A DNA stretch of 61,515 nt from GCA-2693325 sp036343635 (lineage in GTDB: Bacteria; Latescibacterota; UBA2968; UBA8231), in contig JAYYVF010000060.1 of NCBI GenBank assembly GCA_036343635.1, positions 1 to 61,515 on the forward strand, given 5' to 3'. Below the pieces are notes generated by a model that ran no database searches, was not told the origin of the DNA, and saw nothing but the letters and a program-made list of their open reading frames with translations. Below are positions 25,505-34,968 of the stretch, one piece after another (position 1 is the stretch's first letter; every line of letters starts with the position of its first letter). Position numbers and translations under genes: made by a program.

Positions 25505-26527
25505 ATGGTATTAACAATGAAAAGTTCCAATAAAATAGGTGTACTTATAGCACAACTTGGCACTCCTACTGCACCTACAGCCAAAGCTTTACGACCATAT
25601 TTGCGCCAATTTTTATCTGATCCAAGGGTCATCGACCTGCACCCGATTAAATGGTACCCCATTCTCTACGGGATCGTACTTACCTTCCGACCAAAAAGAT
25701 CCGCAGCCCTTTACAAAAACATTTGGACCAAAGAAGGCTCTCCGCTCATGGTTCATTCAAAGTCTCAAACAAAGGGTTTGAGTAAGTTATTGGGTAATAA
25801 TTATGAGGTGGTACTGGGTATGCGTTATGGCGAACCGAGTATTAATAATGCATTTAGAATTTTTGAAGAAAAAGGAATAGAGCGTATCCTGGTATTTCCT
25901 ATGTATCCGCAATTCTCATGTTCAACGACTGGATCAATTTATGATGCCGTTAGTCGAGCCGCTATGGGACGAAGATGCCCGTGGTTTTTTAGTCGAAAGC
26001 GTACAATACCTACTTTAAGGTTCGTTCCGCCATATTTCGACCATCCGGCTTACATAAGGGCTTTGGCCCAACGCGTTCGCGAAAGTGAGGCAGAGCTTAC
26101 GTGGGACCCCGATCACCGTCTAATCACGTTTCACGGCATTCCTCATCGCTATGTCGAAGAGGGAGATCCTTATCAAAAACAATGTGAAGAGACTGCAGGC
26201 CTTTTAGCCAATGAGCTCGAGCTCAAGAGCAGCCAGTGGACACTTAGTTTCCAATCTCGCTTTGGGAAAGAGCCTTGGCTCGAACCCTATACCGAAGAAG
26301 TCTTAGAGCATTTCGGAGATCAATCAGTTAAGAGATTAATTGCTTGTTGCCCAGGTTTCACTTCAGACTGCTTAGAAACTATTGATGAAATTGGAAGGGA
26401 AGGATTCGAGCAATTTAATAGAGGAGGCGGAGAGGAGTTCCACCTGACCCCGTGCCTTAACGACCACCCTGATTGGCTCCGAGCTATGGAAACAATCGTT
26501 AGAGAAGAAACCGGTGGTTGGATTTAA
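25505..26527 (+). CDS. hemH: ferrochelatase
   Basis: 340 residues. IAQLGTPTAPTAKALRPYL opens the protein, VLGMRYGEPSI and RILVFPMYPQFSCSTTGS follow, and LITFHGIPHRYVEEGDPY holds the catalytic His. FQSRFGKEPWLEPYTEEVLE and a C-terminal CCPGFTSDCLETIDEI (with the conserved Glu) complete the family. It inserts iron into protoporphyrin IX. The first ATG is used; a second at 25517 is also possible. No other haem gene is adjacent. Confidence 0.95.
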   Translation: MVLTMKSSNKIGVLIAQLGTPTAPTAKALRPYLRQFLSDPRVIDLHPIKWYPILYGIVLTFRPKRSAALYKNIWTKEGSPLMVHSKSQTKGLSKLLGNNYEVVLGMRYGEPSINNAFRIFEEKGIERILVFPMYPQFSCSTTGSIYDAVSRAAMGRRCPWFFSRKRTIPTLRFVPPYFDHPAYIRALAQRVRESEAELTWDPDHRLITFHGIPHRYVEEGDPYQKQCEETAGLLANELELKSSQWTLSFQSRFGKEPWLEPYTEEVLEHFGDQSVKRLIACCPGFTSDCLETIDEIGREGFEQFNRGGGEEFHLTPCLNDHPDWLRAMETIVREETGGWI

Positions 26528-26632
26528 TATTTGTACAATAATCTTTTGTAAAAAATTTTTCAGGTATTAATTCTGATTTTTTTAATTTTAAAACCGACCT
26601 CCACTTCAATATTTTTTCAAATGCCTGCTCCA

Positions 26633-27289
26633 TTAATCCAGTTTTTCAAATATCCATTTGCGTAACTCCGACAAACAATCCGGAGCAATCGAATGCCCCA
26701 TGTCATATTCAAAATAATCAAGTGTTATCGGCAGTTCAGATAACAAACCCTTAGAATCACGCGCCTGCTCAATAGGAATCACTTCGTCGTGTATCCCATG
26801 TGACACAAAAACTGGCAATTGAGCTAGTACTTCAGGATTATCCGGCCGCATCTCCTCACCGTATAAACCACTGAGCGCTACGACGCCTGAATAGTCCTGT
26901 GGGCTCTTAAATCCAGCAGCCATCGCCATCGTCGCGCCTTGACTAAAGCCGGCAATTACAACTTTAGTCGGTTCAAATTCGATTTTTAACATTTTAACAA
27001 GTTCCCATAGCCGAATCAGTGACTGCATAGCCTGTTCGTAATCGAAATGTATCTTGTCAGGCGTCCTCTCAATATCAAACCATGCAAACCCTCCCATATC
27101 CAGCCGATAAGGCGCCCTAACACTTGCACAAGTAATTTCCCTGTCATCAAAATAGGGGCAGAGACCTAACAGATCTCTCTCATTTGAACCATAACCATGA
27201 AGTAAAATCAACAAAGGAGTCTTTTTTAGGGGTAGCTGACCTTCTTTATGTAACGCATAATACAAAAAATTAGTCTTCATATATCCCAT
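26633..27289 (-). CDS. phospholipase/carboxylesterase-family alpha/beta hydrolase
   Basis: 218 residues. LILLHGYGSNERDLLGL forms the oxyanion region, VIAGFSQGATMAMA carries the nucleophile Ser, PVFVSHGIHDEVIP the Asp, and YDMGHSI the His. This is the YpfH/acyl-protein-thioesterase-like family. It follows the GH78-like gene by 3 bp and is probably co-transcribed with it; removal of ester groups from a plant or algal sugar is a plausible role but not shown. Confidence 0.85.
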   Translation of the reverse strand: MGYMKTNFLYYALHKEGQLPLKKTPLLILLHGYGSNERDLLGLCPYFDDREITCASVRAPYRLDMGGFAWFDIERTPDKIHFDYEQAMQSLIRLWELVKMLKIEFEPTKVVIAGFSQGATMAMAAGFKSPQDYSGVVALSGLYGEEMRPDNPEVLAQLPVFVSHGIHDEVIPIEQARDSKGLLSELPITLDYFEYDMGHSIAPDCLSELRKWIFEKLD

Positions 27290-27292
27290 TTC

Positions 27293-29434
27293 TTAGGCAG
27301 ATAATTCAACCTTGTAAGTGCCAGCCTTATACACAACAAAAACAACATGCCCCGACTCGCTAACTACTTCTTGAACTTGAAAATTATTGTATACTTTTTC
27401 ATTCCTCCAGACTGTTTCTCCGTTAATTGTTATAGTTGGGAAACGCTTACCTAGCCTGGGAACGGCCAGGCGTAATTCACTATTTTGACTCTGCTCTACC
27501 TCAAGCAGCAGGTATCCCGATCCATTTAGCGACCAATTCACACCTATGACATTATTTCTGACAGTAAGTTCCGCTTGAGCTCGTTCCAACGATTGGACAC
27601 TGGGACGCACCTCTATCACCCTTTCAAGTGCAGCAATAGAACGTATTCCAAAATGGAAATAGCCAATGAGCGCGTCAGGCCCGGGCAACGTTTCAAAGGT
27701 ATTAGCCCTTTCTGACCACGTACGACCTGTTAATTGCAATAACCTACCCCAATTGTCTTCAATGACCGAGCAGGCTTCCTGGGATTGTCCCGACCGCCAC
27801 AACGCGCCCGCCTGAAAAAATGCCAACCACAGGTCTTCACCTTTTAAGTGAAAATCTTTAAGACGCATGACGACGGAGGCCACTCGACTATTTTCCACTA
27901 ATTGAAAGTAAAGAGCAAACGAATCTGCCCAACACGCATCGTGGTGATGTCTGTTTTTTCTTTCAATGATTCCATTCTCTATGGACCAATGATTCAGATA
28001 TCGAGACCGCGCGACTTTAGCTTCGTGCATTAACTTCTCGGCTATTTCCAGATCGCCCGATTCCAAATAATATGTTCTTAGTTTCTCACAGGCTGCCTCG
28101 GTCAACATATCGATATGAGCAGGAACGTCTTCACACAAAGAAGAGAAATGAAAGATCCCATCCGTTACTACTGACAAACATTCATCCATCACTTTCCCTG
28201 AGACATGATTTACATATTCAATTGCACAAAGGGCCAACGCAGCACACTCTTCTTTTGAAGAGATGCCATTGATTGTCGATAACATCGCACCGAGTGTCTG
28301 CGCGCTGCCAGTCTGATAGATGTCATTAAGCCCCAGCACAAATGCATGCAACCCAGAGGCGATATTTCCACTGGCGTGATCGATATAAATTCCCCTTCGA
28401 GCGTCTCTCAGTGCATGGGATCCCGCATCAAAGTACGAGGTCCAAATGGTCCCGCTTGTTAATTTCGTTTTAACTTCTGCATCATAGACTTGTTCCATAA
28501 TTGTCAAACTATCCAAACGTATTTCACTAGGACAATAACTCACCCTCATATGGATATAACGACAAGATACAGCCAAGGGAATTATCCAATCGCTATGTCC
28601 GTCTCGACAAACATAACGGGCGGTATATGCAATATCTTTTCTGTTCAATGAAAAACACAAATCTACCAGAGCGCCCTCTATGCCCCTCAACCGAATCCGT
28701 GGACAACCATAAACAACACGCCCCATATCAATTACAGCGTAAGCTGCCCGTTCCTTAGCACGAGTCTGGATTAAAACCTCTGTTTTCCCAAGTTGTAATA
28801 ACGCCTCAGGGTGTACAAACTTTGCCTGACTTAATGACTCAAGGGTTGTGCGAATATCAATGGGTCCGACCGCATCCACTTCACCTAATTCCGTAATAGC
28901 CGTCGGGAGCGTCTCCCTTTCTTCGACATTAATTGGGTCCCAATTTTTGGGATCGGGGCCCTCTACGATACAGGCCTTTTCCCATGTGGGAACCTTTATC
29001 TGGTCACCATTGGCCTTTGTCGCTGTATAGGTCAGGGCCTGACCATCAACATCAAATTGATACGCTCTGTCTATAAAAACTTGCCAGGACGTGCCACTAT
29101 GATAGACCCGGCGTTTATTATCATCGCCAATAATCTCGCATTCTGCTATAAACCAATCTTTTGAATAGCCACCTTGCACCTTAACAATAATCTCATAGTC
29201 CCCGTCAACTAAAAATGGCGCAATATTTACCTCAACTCCGAACGCCTGACGAGTCAAATTTTTATCTGCACCTGTACGAATACGCTCCCCGTTTATATAC
29301 AGTACCCACGGTCCACTGGAATACAAGCGCAAAAGCGCTGAAATAGGACTTATTGAGAGCGTTAACCTCTGTCGAAATGCTATCAAAGAGGCCGGAAGAT
29401 TGGATTGCGGATGCCAAATGGCTTGGGGTTTCAC
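27293..29434 (-). CDS. GH78 alpha-L-rhamnosidase-like protein, catalytic motif not conserved
   Basis: 713 residues. N-terminal beta domains (about 20-180 with LYINGERIRTG) lead to an (alpha/alpha)6 barrel from about 320. RGIYIDHASGNIASGL at 348-363 is aligned with the GH78 segment that normally reads like D-x-P-x-RE-x-GW, but the Arg-Glu acid motif is missing. C-terminal beta domain includes RLGKRFPTITING. The start is a GTG. Either it hydrolyses a different substrate or it is a binding/dead homologue. No signal peptide is seen, so it is probably cytosolic. Confidence 0.55.
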   Translation of the reverse strand: MKPQAIWHPQSNLPASLIAFRQRLTLSISPISALLRLYSSGPWVLYINGERIRTGADKNLTRQAFGVEVNIAPFLVDGDYEIIVKVQGGYSKDWFIAECEIIGDDNKRRVYHSGTSWQVFIDRAYQFDVDGQALTYTATKANGDQIKVPTWEKACIVEGPDPKNWDPINVEERETLPTAITELGEVDAVGPIDIRTTLESLSQAKFVHPEALLQLGKTEVLIQTRAKERAAYAVIDMGRVVYGCPRIRLRGIEGALVDLCFSLNRKDIAYTARYVCRDGHSDWIIPLAVSCRYIHMRVSYCPSEIRLDSLTIMEQVYDAEVKTKLTSGTIWTSYFDAGSHALRDARRGIYIDHASGNIASGLHAFVLGLNDIYQTGSAQTLGAMLSTINGISSKEECAALALCAIEYVNHVSGKVMDECLSVVTDGIFHFSSLCEDVPAHIDMLTEAACEKLRTYYLESGDLEIAEKLMHEAKVARSRYLNHWSIENGIIERKNRHHHDACWADSFALYFQLVENSRVASVVMRLKDFHLKGEDLWLAFFQAGALWRSGQSQEACSVIEDNWGRLLQLTGRTWSERANTFETLPGPDALIGYFHFGIRSIAALERVIEVRPSVQSLERAQAELTVRNNVIGVNWSLNGSGYLLLEVEQSQNSELRLAVPRLGKRFPTITINGETVWRNEKVYNNFQVQEVVSESGHVVFVVYKAGTYKVELSA

Positions 29435-29563
29435 AAAAACCTATATATCGTTTGAGACACTAACAAACATGTTACAAAGACTCTGGTGAAAACAAAAAAA
29501 TCAATTCTTCAATGCTCAGTTTCAATATCGACTATTTTCTAAAAAATGCTATAGACGGAAAAA

Positions 29564-29604
29564 GCAAAAAAAGGGGTGTCCGCCCAACAGAACGGACACC
29601 CCTT
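29564..29604 (-). terminator. intrinsic terminator of htrA
   Basis: AAGGGGTGTCCG (29571-29582) is perfectly complementary to CGGACACCCCTT (29593-29604), a 12-bp stem with a 10-nt loop. Read on the minus strand it begins 27 bp after the htrA stop and ends in a run of seven T residues. The rest of 29435-29630 is AT-rich with nothing else recognisable. Confidence 0.9.
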
Positions 29605-29630
29605 AAACATGAAAAACTAATAGTGTGTAA

Positions 29631-31055
29631 CTAATTCTTCGGCATGCGCATTGCCATTAATCCTTTTTCATTTCGATCACGCACACGCAACATAAAAGCC
29701 TCACCGGGGGCAATGTCTTCAAGTGCCTCCTTGTATTCCTTAACTGTCGTAACACGGAATCGATTAACACCTGTAATAAGCATACCGCGACGGAGTCCTC
29801 TTCTATCAGCTTCACTTCCTGAACGCACCCCTGAGATCAGAATCCCTTCCACACCCTCGCGGTACCCAAGTCGGCTGGACAATTCTGAAGTCAACTCCTG
29901 TACAGCCAATCCAACTCGACCCGCCTCGTTCTGCTGGGCTCCACGATTACCACGAGCCAACGCCAGTGTATCTTCGGTAAGAGCGTCCAAAGAAACCGAA
30001 ATCCTCTTTTTATCACCATCACGAAGAAGAAGCAATTCAATCTCGGTTCCAGGAGGGGTACGCCCGATAATACTTTTAAGCTCAGTTGAATCGTGTATTT
30101 TTCTTCCATCAATTTCAAGCACTACGTCTTCGTCTTCTACCCCAGCTTTATCGGCTGCACCTCCGTCGATAACCTCACTAATTAAAACACCATCCTTTGT
30201 CGCAAGCCCCATCGCCTCGGCCATGAGCGGTGATAGATCCCGGATTTGAACGCCAAGTAGGCCTCTTCTAACCTCCCCGTGTTCAATTAATTCGCTCATC
30301 ACAAACTTAACCTGATTGATAGGTATCGCAAAACCTATACCGACGTTACCGACTCGCCCAAAACCTCCCCCTCCACCGGAGACTATAGCAGCATTAATGC
30401 CAACTAATTCACCCTGAACATTCACCAAGGCTCCGCCACTATTACCCGGATTAATAGCCGCATCCGTCTGGATATACGAACCATATTCTTCCCGCGAACG
30501 TCCACGGCCCAACCCGCTAACAATCCCCATTGATATTGAGTGTGCAATGCCAAAAGGATTTCCAATTGCTAATACCAACTCCCCTTCTTGCAAATCATCA
30601 GAATCACCCATACCAACTTGAGGAAGATCGGCAGCGTCCAATTTTAGTACTGCAATATCACTTAGAGAATCGGTTCCAACTACCTCGGCTTCAAAAAACC
30701 GTGAATCCGACAGCTCGACACGAATGTTATCGGCGTTATGTACCACGTGATTATTTGTTAAAACATATTGCTTCCCGTTGAAAGGTACTATCACCCCGGA
30801 ACCCGCCCCCTCTCTTGACCGCTCTCTGGGCCTCATCCCCCGAGGGAAAAATGGAGATTCCACAACTTCTCTTGCAGATTGCTCAGTGGCTATGGCGACT
30901 ACCCCTGGCTTTACTTCTGCAGTCAGCGCCGCAAATCCAGCGCTCATGTCTTGAAGTGACCCTACGATAGCCGTATGTGAATCAGCCTCGAGAGAAAAAG
31001 TCCGAAAAAAGATGAAATAAAAGATACCCCACCAACGCATACCTAATCTGCCCAT
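29631..31055 (-). CDS. htrA: periplasmic serine protease/chaperone of the DegP/HtrA family
   Basis: 474 residues from the ATG at 31055, which has AAGGAG seven bases upstream; the open frame continues to 31247 but that extension has no ribosome site and is unlike the family. A hydrophobic export signal (about 8-20) precedes a trypsin-like domain with His103 (NNHVVHNADN), Asp133 (SDIAVLKLD) and Ser206 (INPGNSGGAL). Two PDZ domains follow (GLLGVQIRDLSP and GLAVQELTSELS start them). It degrades or refolds misfolded envelope proteins; the neighbours are outer-membrane protein and lipoprotein genes. Confidence 0.95.
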   Translation of the reverse strand: MGRLGMRWWGIFYFIFFRTFSLEADSHTAIVGSLQDMSAGFAALTAEVKPGVVAIATEQSAREVVESPFFPRGMRPRERSREGAGSGVIVPFNGKQYVLTNNHVVHNADNIRVELSDSRFFEAEVVGTDSLSDIAVLKLDAADLPQVGMGDSDDLQEGELVLAIGNPFGIAHSISMGIVSGLGRGRSREEYGSYIQTDAAINPGNSGGALVNVQGELVGINAAIVSGGGGGFGRVGNVGIGFAIPINQVKFVMSELIEHGEVRRGLLGVQIRDLSPLMAEAMGLATKDGVLISEVIDGGAADKAGVEDEDVVLEIDGRKIHDSTELKSIIGRTPPGTEIELLLLRDGDKKRISVSLDALTEDTLALARGNRGAQQNEAGRVGLAVQELTSELSSRLGYREGVEGILISGVRSGSEADRRGLRRGMLITGVNRFRVTTVKEYKEALEDIAPGEAFMLRVRDRNEKGLMAMRMPKN

Positions 31056-31132
31056 CAAAACGTCTCCTTGATTTTTTCCCGTGTTATGTTTGCCTAACAG
31101 ACGCCACAAATTAAAAGAAGTTTCACAAATCA

Positions 31133-31160
31133 ATTGTATATAAACATGAAGTTTAAGCAA
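31133..31160 (-). promoter_or_regulatory. possible promoter of htrA
   Basis: On the minus strand TTGCTT (31155-31160), a 16-bp spacer, and TACAAT (31133-31138) lie about 75 bp before the htrA start. This stretch is part of the 340-bp gene-free region 31056-31395, which otherwise holds a terminator hairpin at its right end and no coding sequence I can support. Confidence 0.4.
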
Positions 31161-31343
31161 TATCCGAATCACCATTATCTCACGGGAATAGATAAAATTC
31201 TTCTCAATATACATTAAAGATAATCCGCAAAGAAAGAAGCAACTCAATTACCAATATCTCTGTGAATGCCTGTAAAACAATAAAAGTTTTTGATTTTTGA
31301 TTACGCTTGAAAGATCAAAGCAGCTACTTGAGGAAACGAAACT

Positions 31344-31379
31344 AATGGGGGAACGACACCTGTTAGCCATTCCCCCATT
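31344..31379 (-). terminator. hairpin after the PorV-like gene, probable terminator
   Basis: AATGGGGGAA (31344-31353) pairs with TTCCCCCATT (31370-31379), a 10-bp stem with a 16-nt loop, 16 bp past the stop on the minus strand. The tail AGTTTCGTTTCC is only moderately T-rich, so it may be a weak or Rho-assisted terminator. Confidence 0.55.
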
Positions 31380-31395
31380 TCCAGATTCTTGTTTT

Positions 31396-32814
31396 TTATA
31401 GCCCACCTACTTCAAACCGAAAGAGACCTAACGAGATCGCCATACCCTGGGTCCCAGCAGGTAGAAAACCACCGCGATTAACCGTGGCAAATTCTAAAAG
31501 CCTGAGTTTCATACTACCCAAAGAAAAAGGTCCTATCCCAAGCCCAAAGGCAGAGCTATTTCCAACTCTTCCGCCCGCAGACAGGCCGACCCTCATGGGA
31601 AACCATTTCACGATGCTGTATTCTGCACCCAACGCAACCCGAGGAGTCGACGAAATACCAAAACCGCTCGAGAACGCTTGATCATACTGCCCGTTAACCC
31701 GCAAGTTGTGAAAAACATCATACGTCCCGCCTAAGCGAAGCATAGCCGGTAAATTTGTGCTGAATGCCGAGGTCCCTGTCTTTTCCCTAAAGACGGTATC
31801 TCCGTTTTCGTCTAAGGGGTTATCGAAGATCTCACCGAAGCTATTTTGTCCGGCAAAACTCAACGCCCGTAATCGATCCGCTTCTACGTAAAACGAATCC
31901 GTTCGGGATTCAAAGGTAAAATCACCTACGTCGAATTCTGCATCCCACGTCATTGTATCTAAGAGATTCATGAACGCCAGACTAACCGTCGCCCTCCCAT
32001 CGGCCGAAACTCCGGTAACACCAAGATCCAAACCAAACCCCTGGCCCCCACCCATACGGGTAATGCCATAGGCATCGACGTTTGTTCCATTTACTTTCGT
32101 CTCAATACCCCCATTAGATCGCAACACTTCACCAATTCCCCCACCGATAACCTTAAACGTACCGCCGACGGCAAACTGAGACAGGTAAGGCTGTAAAAGC
32201 GAAGGCATCCATTGTTTAGCCAGAGCAAAACTCAAAACAGCTAAGGCCGAGACATCTCCATCCCATTTTGCAATGTCATAACCTGGAGCCTTCCCCACAG
32301 CCTCGCGTTCATAACCAAACTGATTACCATACAATAAAAAATCTATCATATCCCGCGGGATAGCACCTTCCCCACCCACTTGAAGGTCAACAGCAAACGC
32401 ACCCTTAAAATTTCCAGGAAGTGGAAAGGAAAAACCACCAATAATGGGTACGCCAATACCGACATCCGTATTGAACCGCAATCCACCGGGTCCGATATCG
32501 GCAAGTATGGCCTCTTTATCCTCTACATCGATAAAAGTGCCGTTGTATTTGTTGTAGTCTTCAATACTTATGCTATTATTCTCTAAAGAAAACGAAAAAT
32601 CAAAGAGAGACCGTATGGAAACATTAGGCCCGCCTTTGAGTGCCAGATTCGCCGGATTCCAGTATATGGATTCCGCTCCGCGCGCCATAGCTCCGTAGGC
32701 CTGGGCCATACTGGCTGCAGCCGGTTGCATGTCGCCATAGCCAATCGAATAAACACGACCACTAAAACAAATGATCGTTAGTAGCATGATATGTGTAATT
32801 GCTCTCATTATCAT
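31396..32814 (-). CDS. FadL/PorV-superfamily outer-membrane protein
   Basis: 472 residues with a signal peptide of about 23. The conserved N-terminal block is SMAQAYGAMARGAESIYWNP at about 35-54, as in the partial protein at 1-861. Alternating beta strands run to a C-terminal FRFEVGG. PAMLRLGGTYDV is typical of the middle of PorV/FadL barrels. It starts 4 bp after the lipoprotein gene, so the pair is co-translated. Likely an outer-membrane channel or secretion-associated barrel; no T9SS component is present in the window. Confidence 0.8.
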   Translation of the reverse strand: MIMRAITHIMLLTIICFSGRVYSIGYGDMQPAAASMAQAYGAMARGAESIYWNPANLALKGGPNVSIRSLFDFSFSLENNSISIEDYNKYNGTFIDVEDKEAILADIGPGGLRFNTDVGIGVPIIGGFSFPLPGNFKGAFAVDLQVGGEGAIPRDMIDFLLYGNQFGYEREAVGKAPGYDIAKWDGDVSALAVLSFALAKQWMPSLLQPYLSQFAVGGTFKVIGGGIGEVLRSNGGIETKVNGTNVDAYGITRMGGGQGFGLDLGVTGVSADGRATVSLAFMNLLDTMTWDAEFDVGDFTFESRTDSFYVEADRLRALSFAGQNSFGEIFDNPLDENGDTVFREKTGTSAFSTNLPAMLRLGGTYDVFHNLRVNGQYDQAFSSGFGISSTPRVALGAEYSIVKWFPMRVGLSAGGRVGNSSAFGLGIGPFSLGSMKLRLLEFATVNRGGFLPAGTQGMAISLGLFRFEVGGL

Positions 32815-32818
32815 TCTC

Positions 32819-34894
32819 CTATTCTACCAGATTTTCGTCTAACAGCACTTCAATCTGTAGACCAGCGATTATATTGACATAGTCTGTGCCGAGCACTTCA
32901 ACTTCGCCAGTGGTCGCCGGCAATGTGACACGAACACCCGAATATAAATTCCCGCTTTCCCCATCCTCCAAAATGAACTTGAGGACGTCGGATTTTTCTA
33001 AATTAATCTCTTGGCTTCTCTTTGACGTTCCACTTGATCGTCCTGAAGCATCAACGGGAGCAGCTTCAACTTGAAACCGGTCTTCATTCATTGGAGGAAC
33101 CGTGAGAACGGGATCCGTATAGATCGTCTCCGGATCTTTCCCAACGTAAAGGCGTACGCCCACCCCGAGGGGAATGCTGTTCTCTATTTCGGTGATTACT
33201 CGCGCTTTGACAAAATTATTGTCGACTTTTCTTCTTATCTCTGAATCACGAAACGTGATATCACGCTCATCGGGTTCAATGTTCGTCTCGTCAAGCACGG
33301 TCAAACGAGGAGACGATCTGAAAACTACACTGTCAATACTCACCCAGTCCGTATTTGAAATCACCTCTTCCTCAAGTCCGTCTCCTATGAGCACTTTAGA
33401 CTTTATAGATAGCTCTGTTGGAAGCGAATTAATAAAAGCTTTTAACTCTTCCGGAGCGACCACAACCTTAATTGGTACGGGGTTAACCGCATTGCCCCGC
33501 TCAAATTCCTGTTGAACAAGTAACTGTCTTGTTTCACCAAATGAATTAGTACCCTTAACGTCGACTTCTACACTCGCTTGAAAACCTACAGCACTCGTAA
33601 TATATATTTCCATTTCGGTAGATCCTACCGCAAGATTGTTCAACCCGTCGGGAAACTCTACAGACTCTTCAGCCGTTGGCGTACTCAGCCCAACCTGATT
33701 AAGACGCCCTTCAACCCGACCAAGGACGAGCTCTTCCGTCTTAGCCTCGATCTGCAGCTCACCATCAGCTCGAATCTCTATCGGCTCTCCTTTGTTTATG
33801 GTCCGAACACTGTAAGAAATCCCCAACTTCAATGGGTCAGTCGGTCTAAACTCGTTCGTAGCCAAATCAAATCGAACTTCACGAGTAGCTCCAAATGCGA
33901 GGTCATCGATCAGAAATCTCCGACTTTCTCCGGAATCGGCATCTTTCAAGTCGTCCAAGCTCAATTCAATTTCCATTGCCGTGGCAATATCGTTTTTCAC
34001 AGAGAAAACCAAGGCACCCTCCTGAATCACCGCACGAGTAACTTGTATTCTATCATCTGGAAATTGCAGAGACTGGCTTGCACCGAACTCCTGAGGTGGC
34101 AAATTAGCAAAGGCGCGCGATACTACCAATTCACTCACTTCGACCTGGATATCTAACGTCGCATCAGCACCCACGGTAACATTAAGCGCCTGCAAGGTCT
34201 TACCAACAACCTGTATAGCCAACGAACCACTAATTGTCTGACCGGCTAAACTAAATACTCCCGTCCCCGAACCCCCATTCGCATCTAGACGCCCCAGATC
34301 CGTTTGGTCAACAACGGTGCCATTATTGCCTAAATCAACCAAGGTCAATGCTAATCCATCTAAAACCACTGGCAAACCGTTAAAAACAGAAATTGACAAC
34401 GTGCCTTCTTCTACCGTAAGAGAAATCACATCTTCCAACGGGAACTCCGTCTCCACGTTCACGTCTGAACCAGGCACTAAAGGCAACGTAGTACCAGTCG
34501 GAACCTCTTGACCTACAAGCTCGGACAAACCAATGCTGACTGGCGGGACGCTTTCACCCGGGAGAATAATATTTCCAAGCGCAGTCCCAAAACTGTTTCC
34601 TGCCGGAGTAATGGTGAGGTTGTCACCCACATCAGCTCGACCAACTTCACCACTAAACCGTAAATTCATACCACCTGAATTTTCATCCAGTTGCAGGTAG
34701 TCGCTTCTATCTCTCACGACATCTGCAATACGCGTGCTATCATCAGCAACTGGGAGGCTCATCACAAAATTCGTGCTTGGCGCCAGCGGTGCCTCAGGTG
34801 CACTACACCCGGCCCCAAAAAAAGCAACCGATAATGCACCCACGGACGTCATTACACGCAAAGTCCGTGATATCCTAAGTGCGTGATTTCTCAT
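32819..34894 (-). CDS. large beta-rich lipoprotein of unknown function
   Basis: 691 residues. The signal peptide ends in a lipobox, AFFGAGC, with Cys30. The mature part is acidic and almost all beta strand, with several similar immunoglobulin-like segments, such as LSISVFNGLPVVLDGLAL, GALVFSVKNDIATAMEIEL and ARVITEIENSIPLGVGVRL, each with a small hydrophobic V-x-N core. I do not recognise the family by name. It is the first gene of the pair with the PorV-like barrel, so the two probably work together at the outer membrane. Confidence 0.7.
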   Translation of the reverse strand: MRNHALRISRTLRVMTSVGALSVAFFGAGCSAPEAPLAPSTNFVMSLPVADDSTRIADVVRDRSDYLQLDENSGGMNLRFSGEVGRADVGDNLTITPAGNSFGTALGNIILPGESVPPVSIGLSELVGQEVPTGTTLPLVPGSDVNVETEFPLEDVISLTVEEGTLSISVFNGLPVVLDGLALTLVDLGNNGTVVDQTDLGRLDANGGSGTGVFSLAGQTISGSLAIQVVGKTLQALNVTVGADATLDIQVEVSELVVSRAFANLPPQEFGASQSLQFPDDRIQVTRAVIQEGALVFSVKNDIATAMEIELSLDDLKDADSGESRRFLIDDLAFGATREVRFDLATNEFRPTDPLKLGISYSVRTINKGEPIEIRADGELQIEAKTEELVLGRVEGRLNQVGLSTPTAEESVEFPDGLNNLAVGSTEMEIYITSAVGFQASVEVDVKGTNSFGETRQLLVQQEFERGNAVNPVPIKVVVAPEELKAFINSLPTELSIKSKVLIGDGLEEEVISNTDWVSIDSVVFRSSPRLTVLDETNIEPDERDITFRDSEIRRKVDNNFVKARVITEIENSIPLGVGVRLYVGKDPETIYTDPVLTVPPMNEDRFQVEAAPVDASGRSSGTSKRSQEINLEKSDVLKFILEDGESGNLYSGVRVTLPATTGEVEVLGTDYVNIIAGLQIEVLLDENLVE

Positions 34895-34968
34895 TACGCA
34901 TCTCTCCCATAATTGAGTTTATTGCGTTTTTCCAATGAATTGTTTCTCTAAAAACTGACCTAAACAAG

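Noticed and set aside
26528..26632. Terminator between hemH and the esterase
   Set aside because: Only short AT-rich pairings are found (TACAA/TTGTA), too weak to call.
31056..31247. 64-residue N-terminal extension of HtrA
   Set aside because: The extension has no ribosome site and no family match; AAGGAG sits seven bases before the ATG at 31055.
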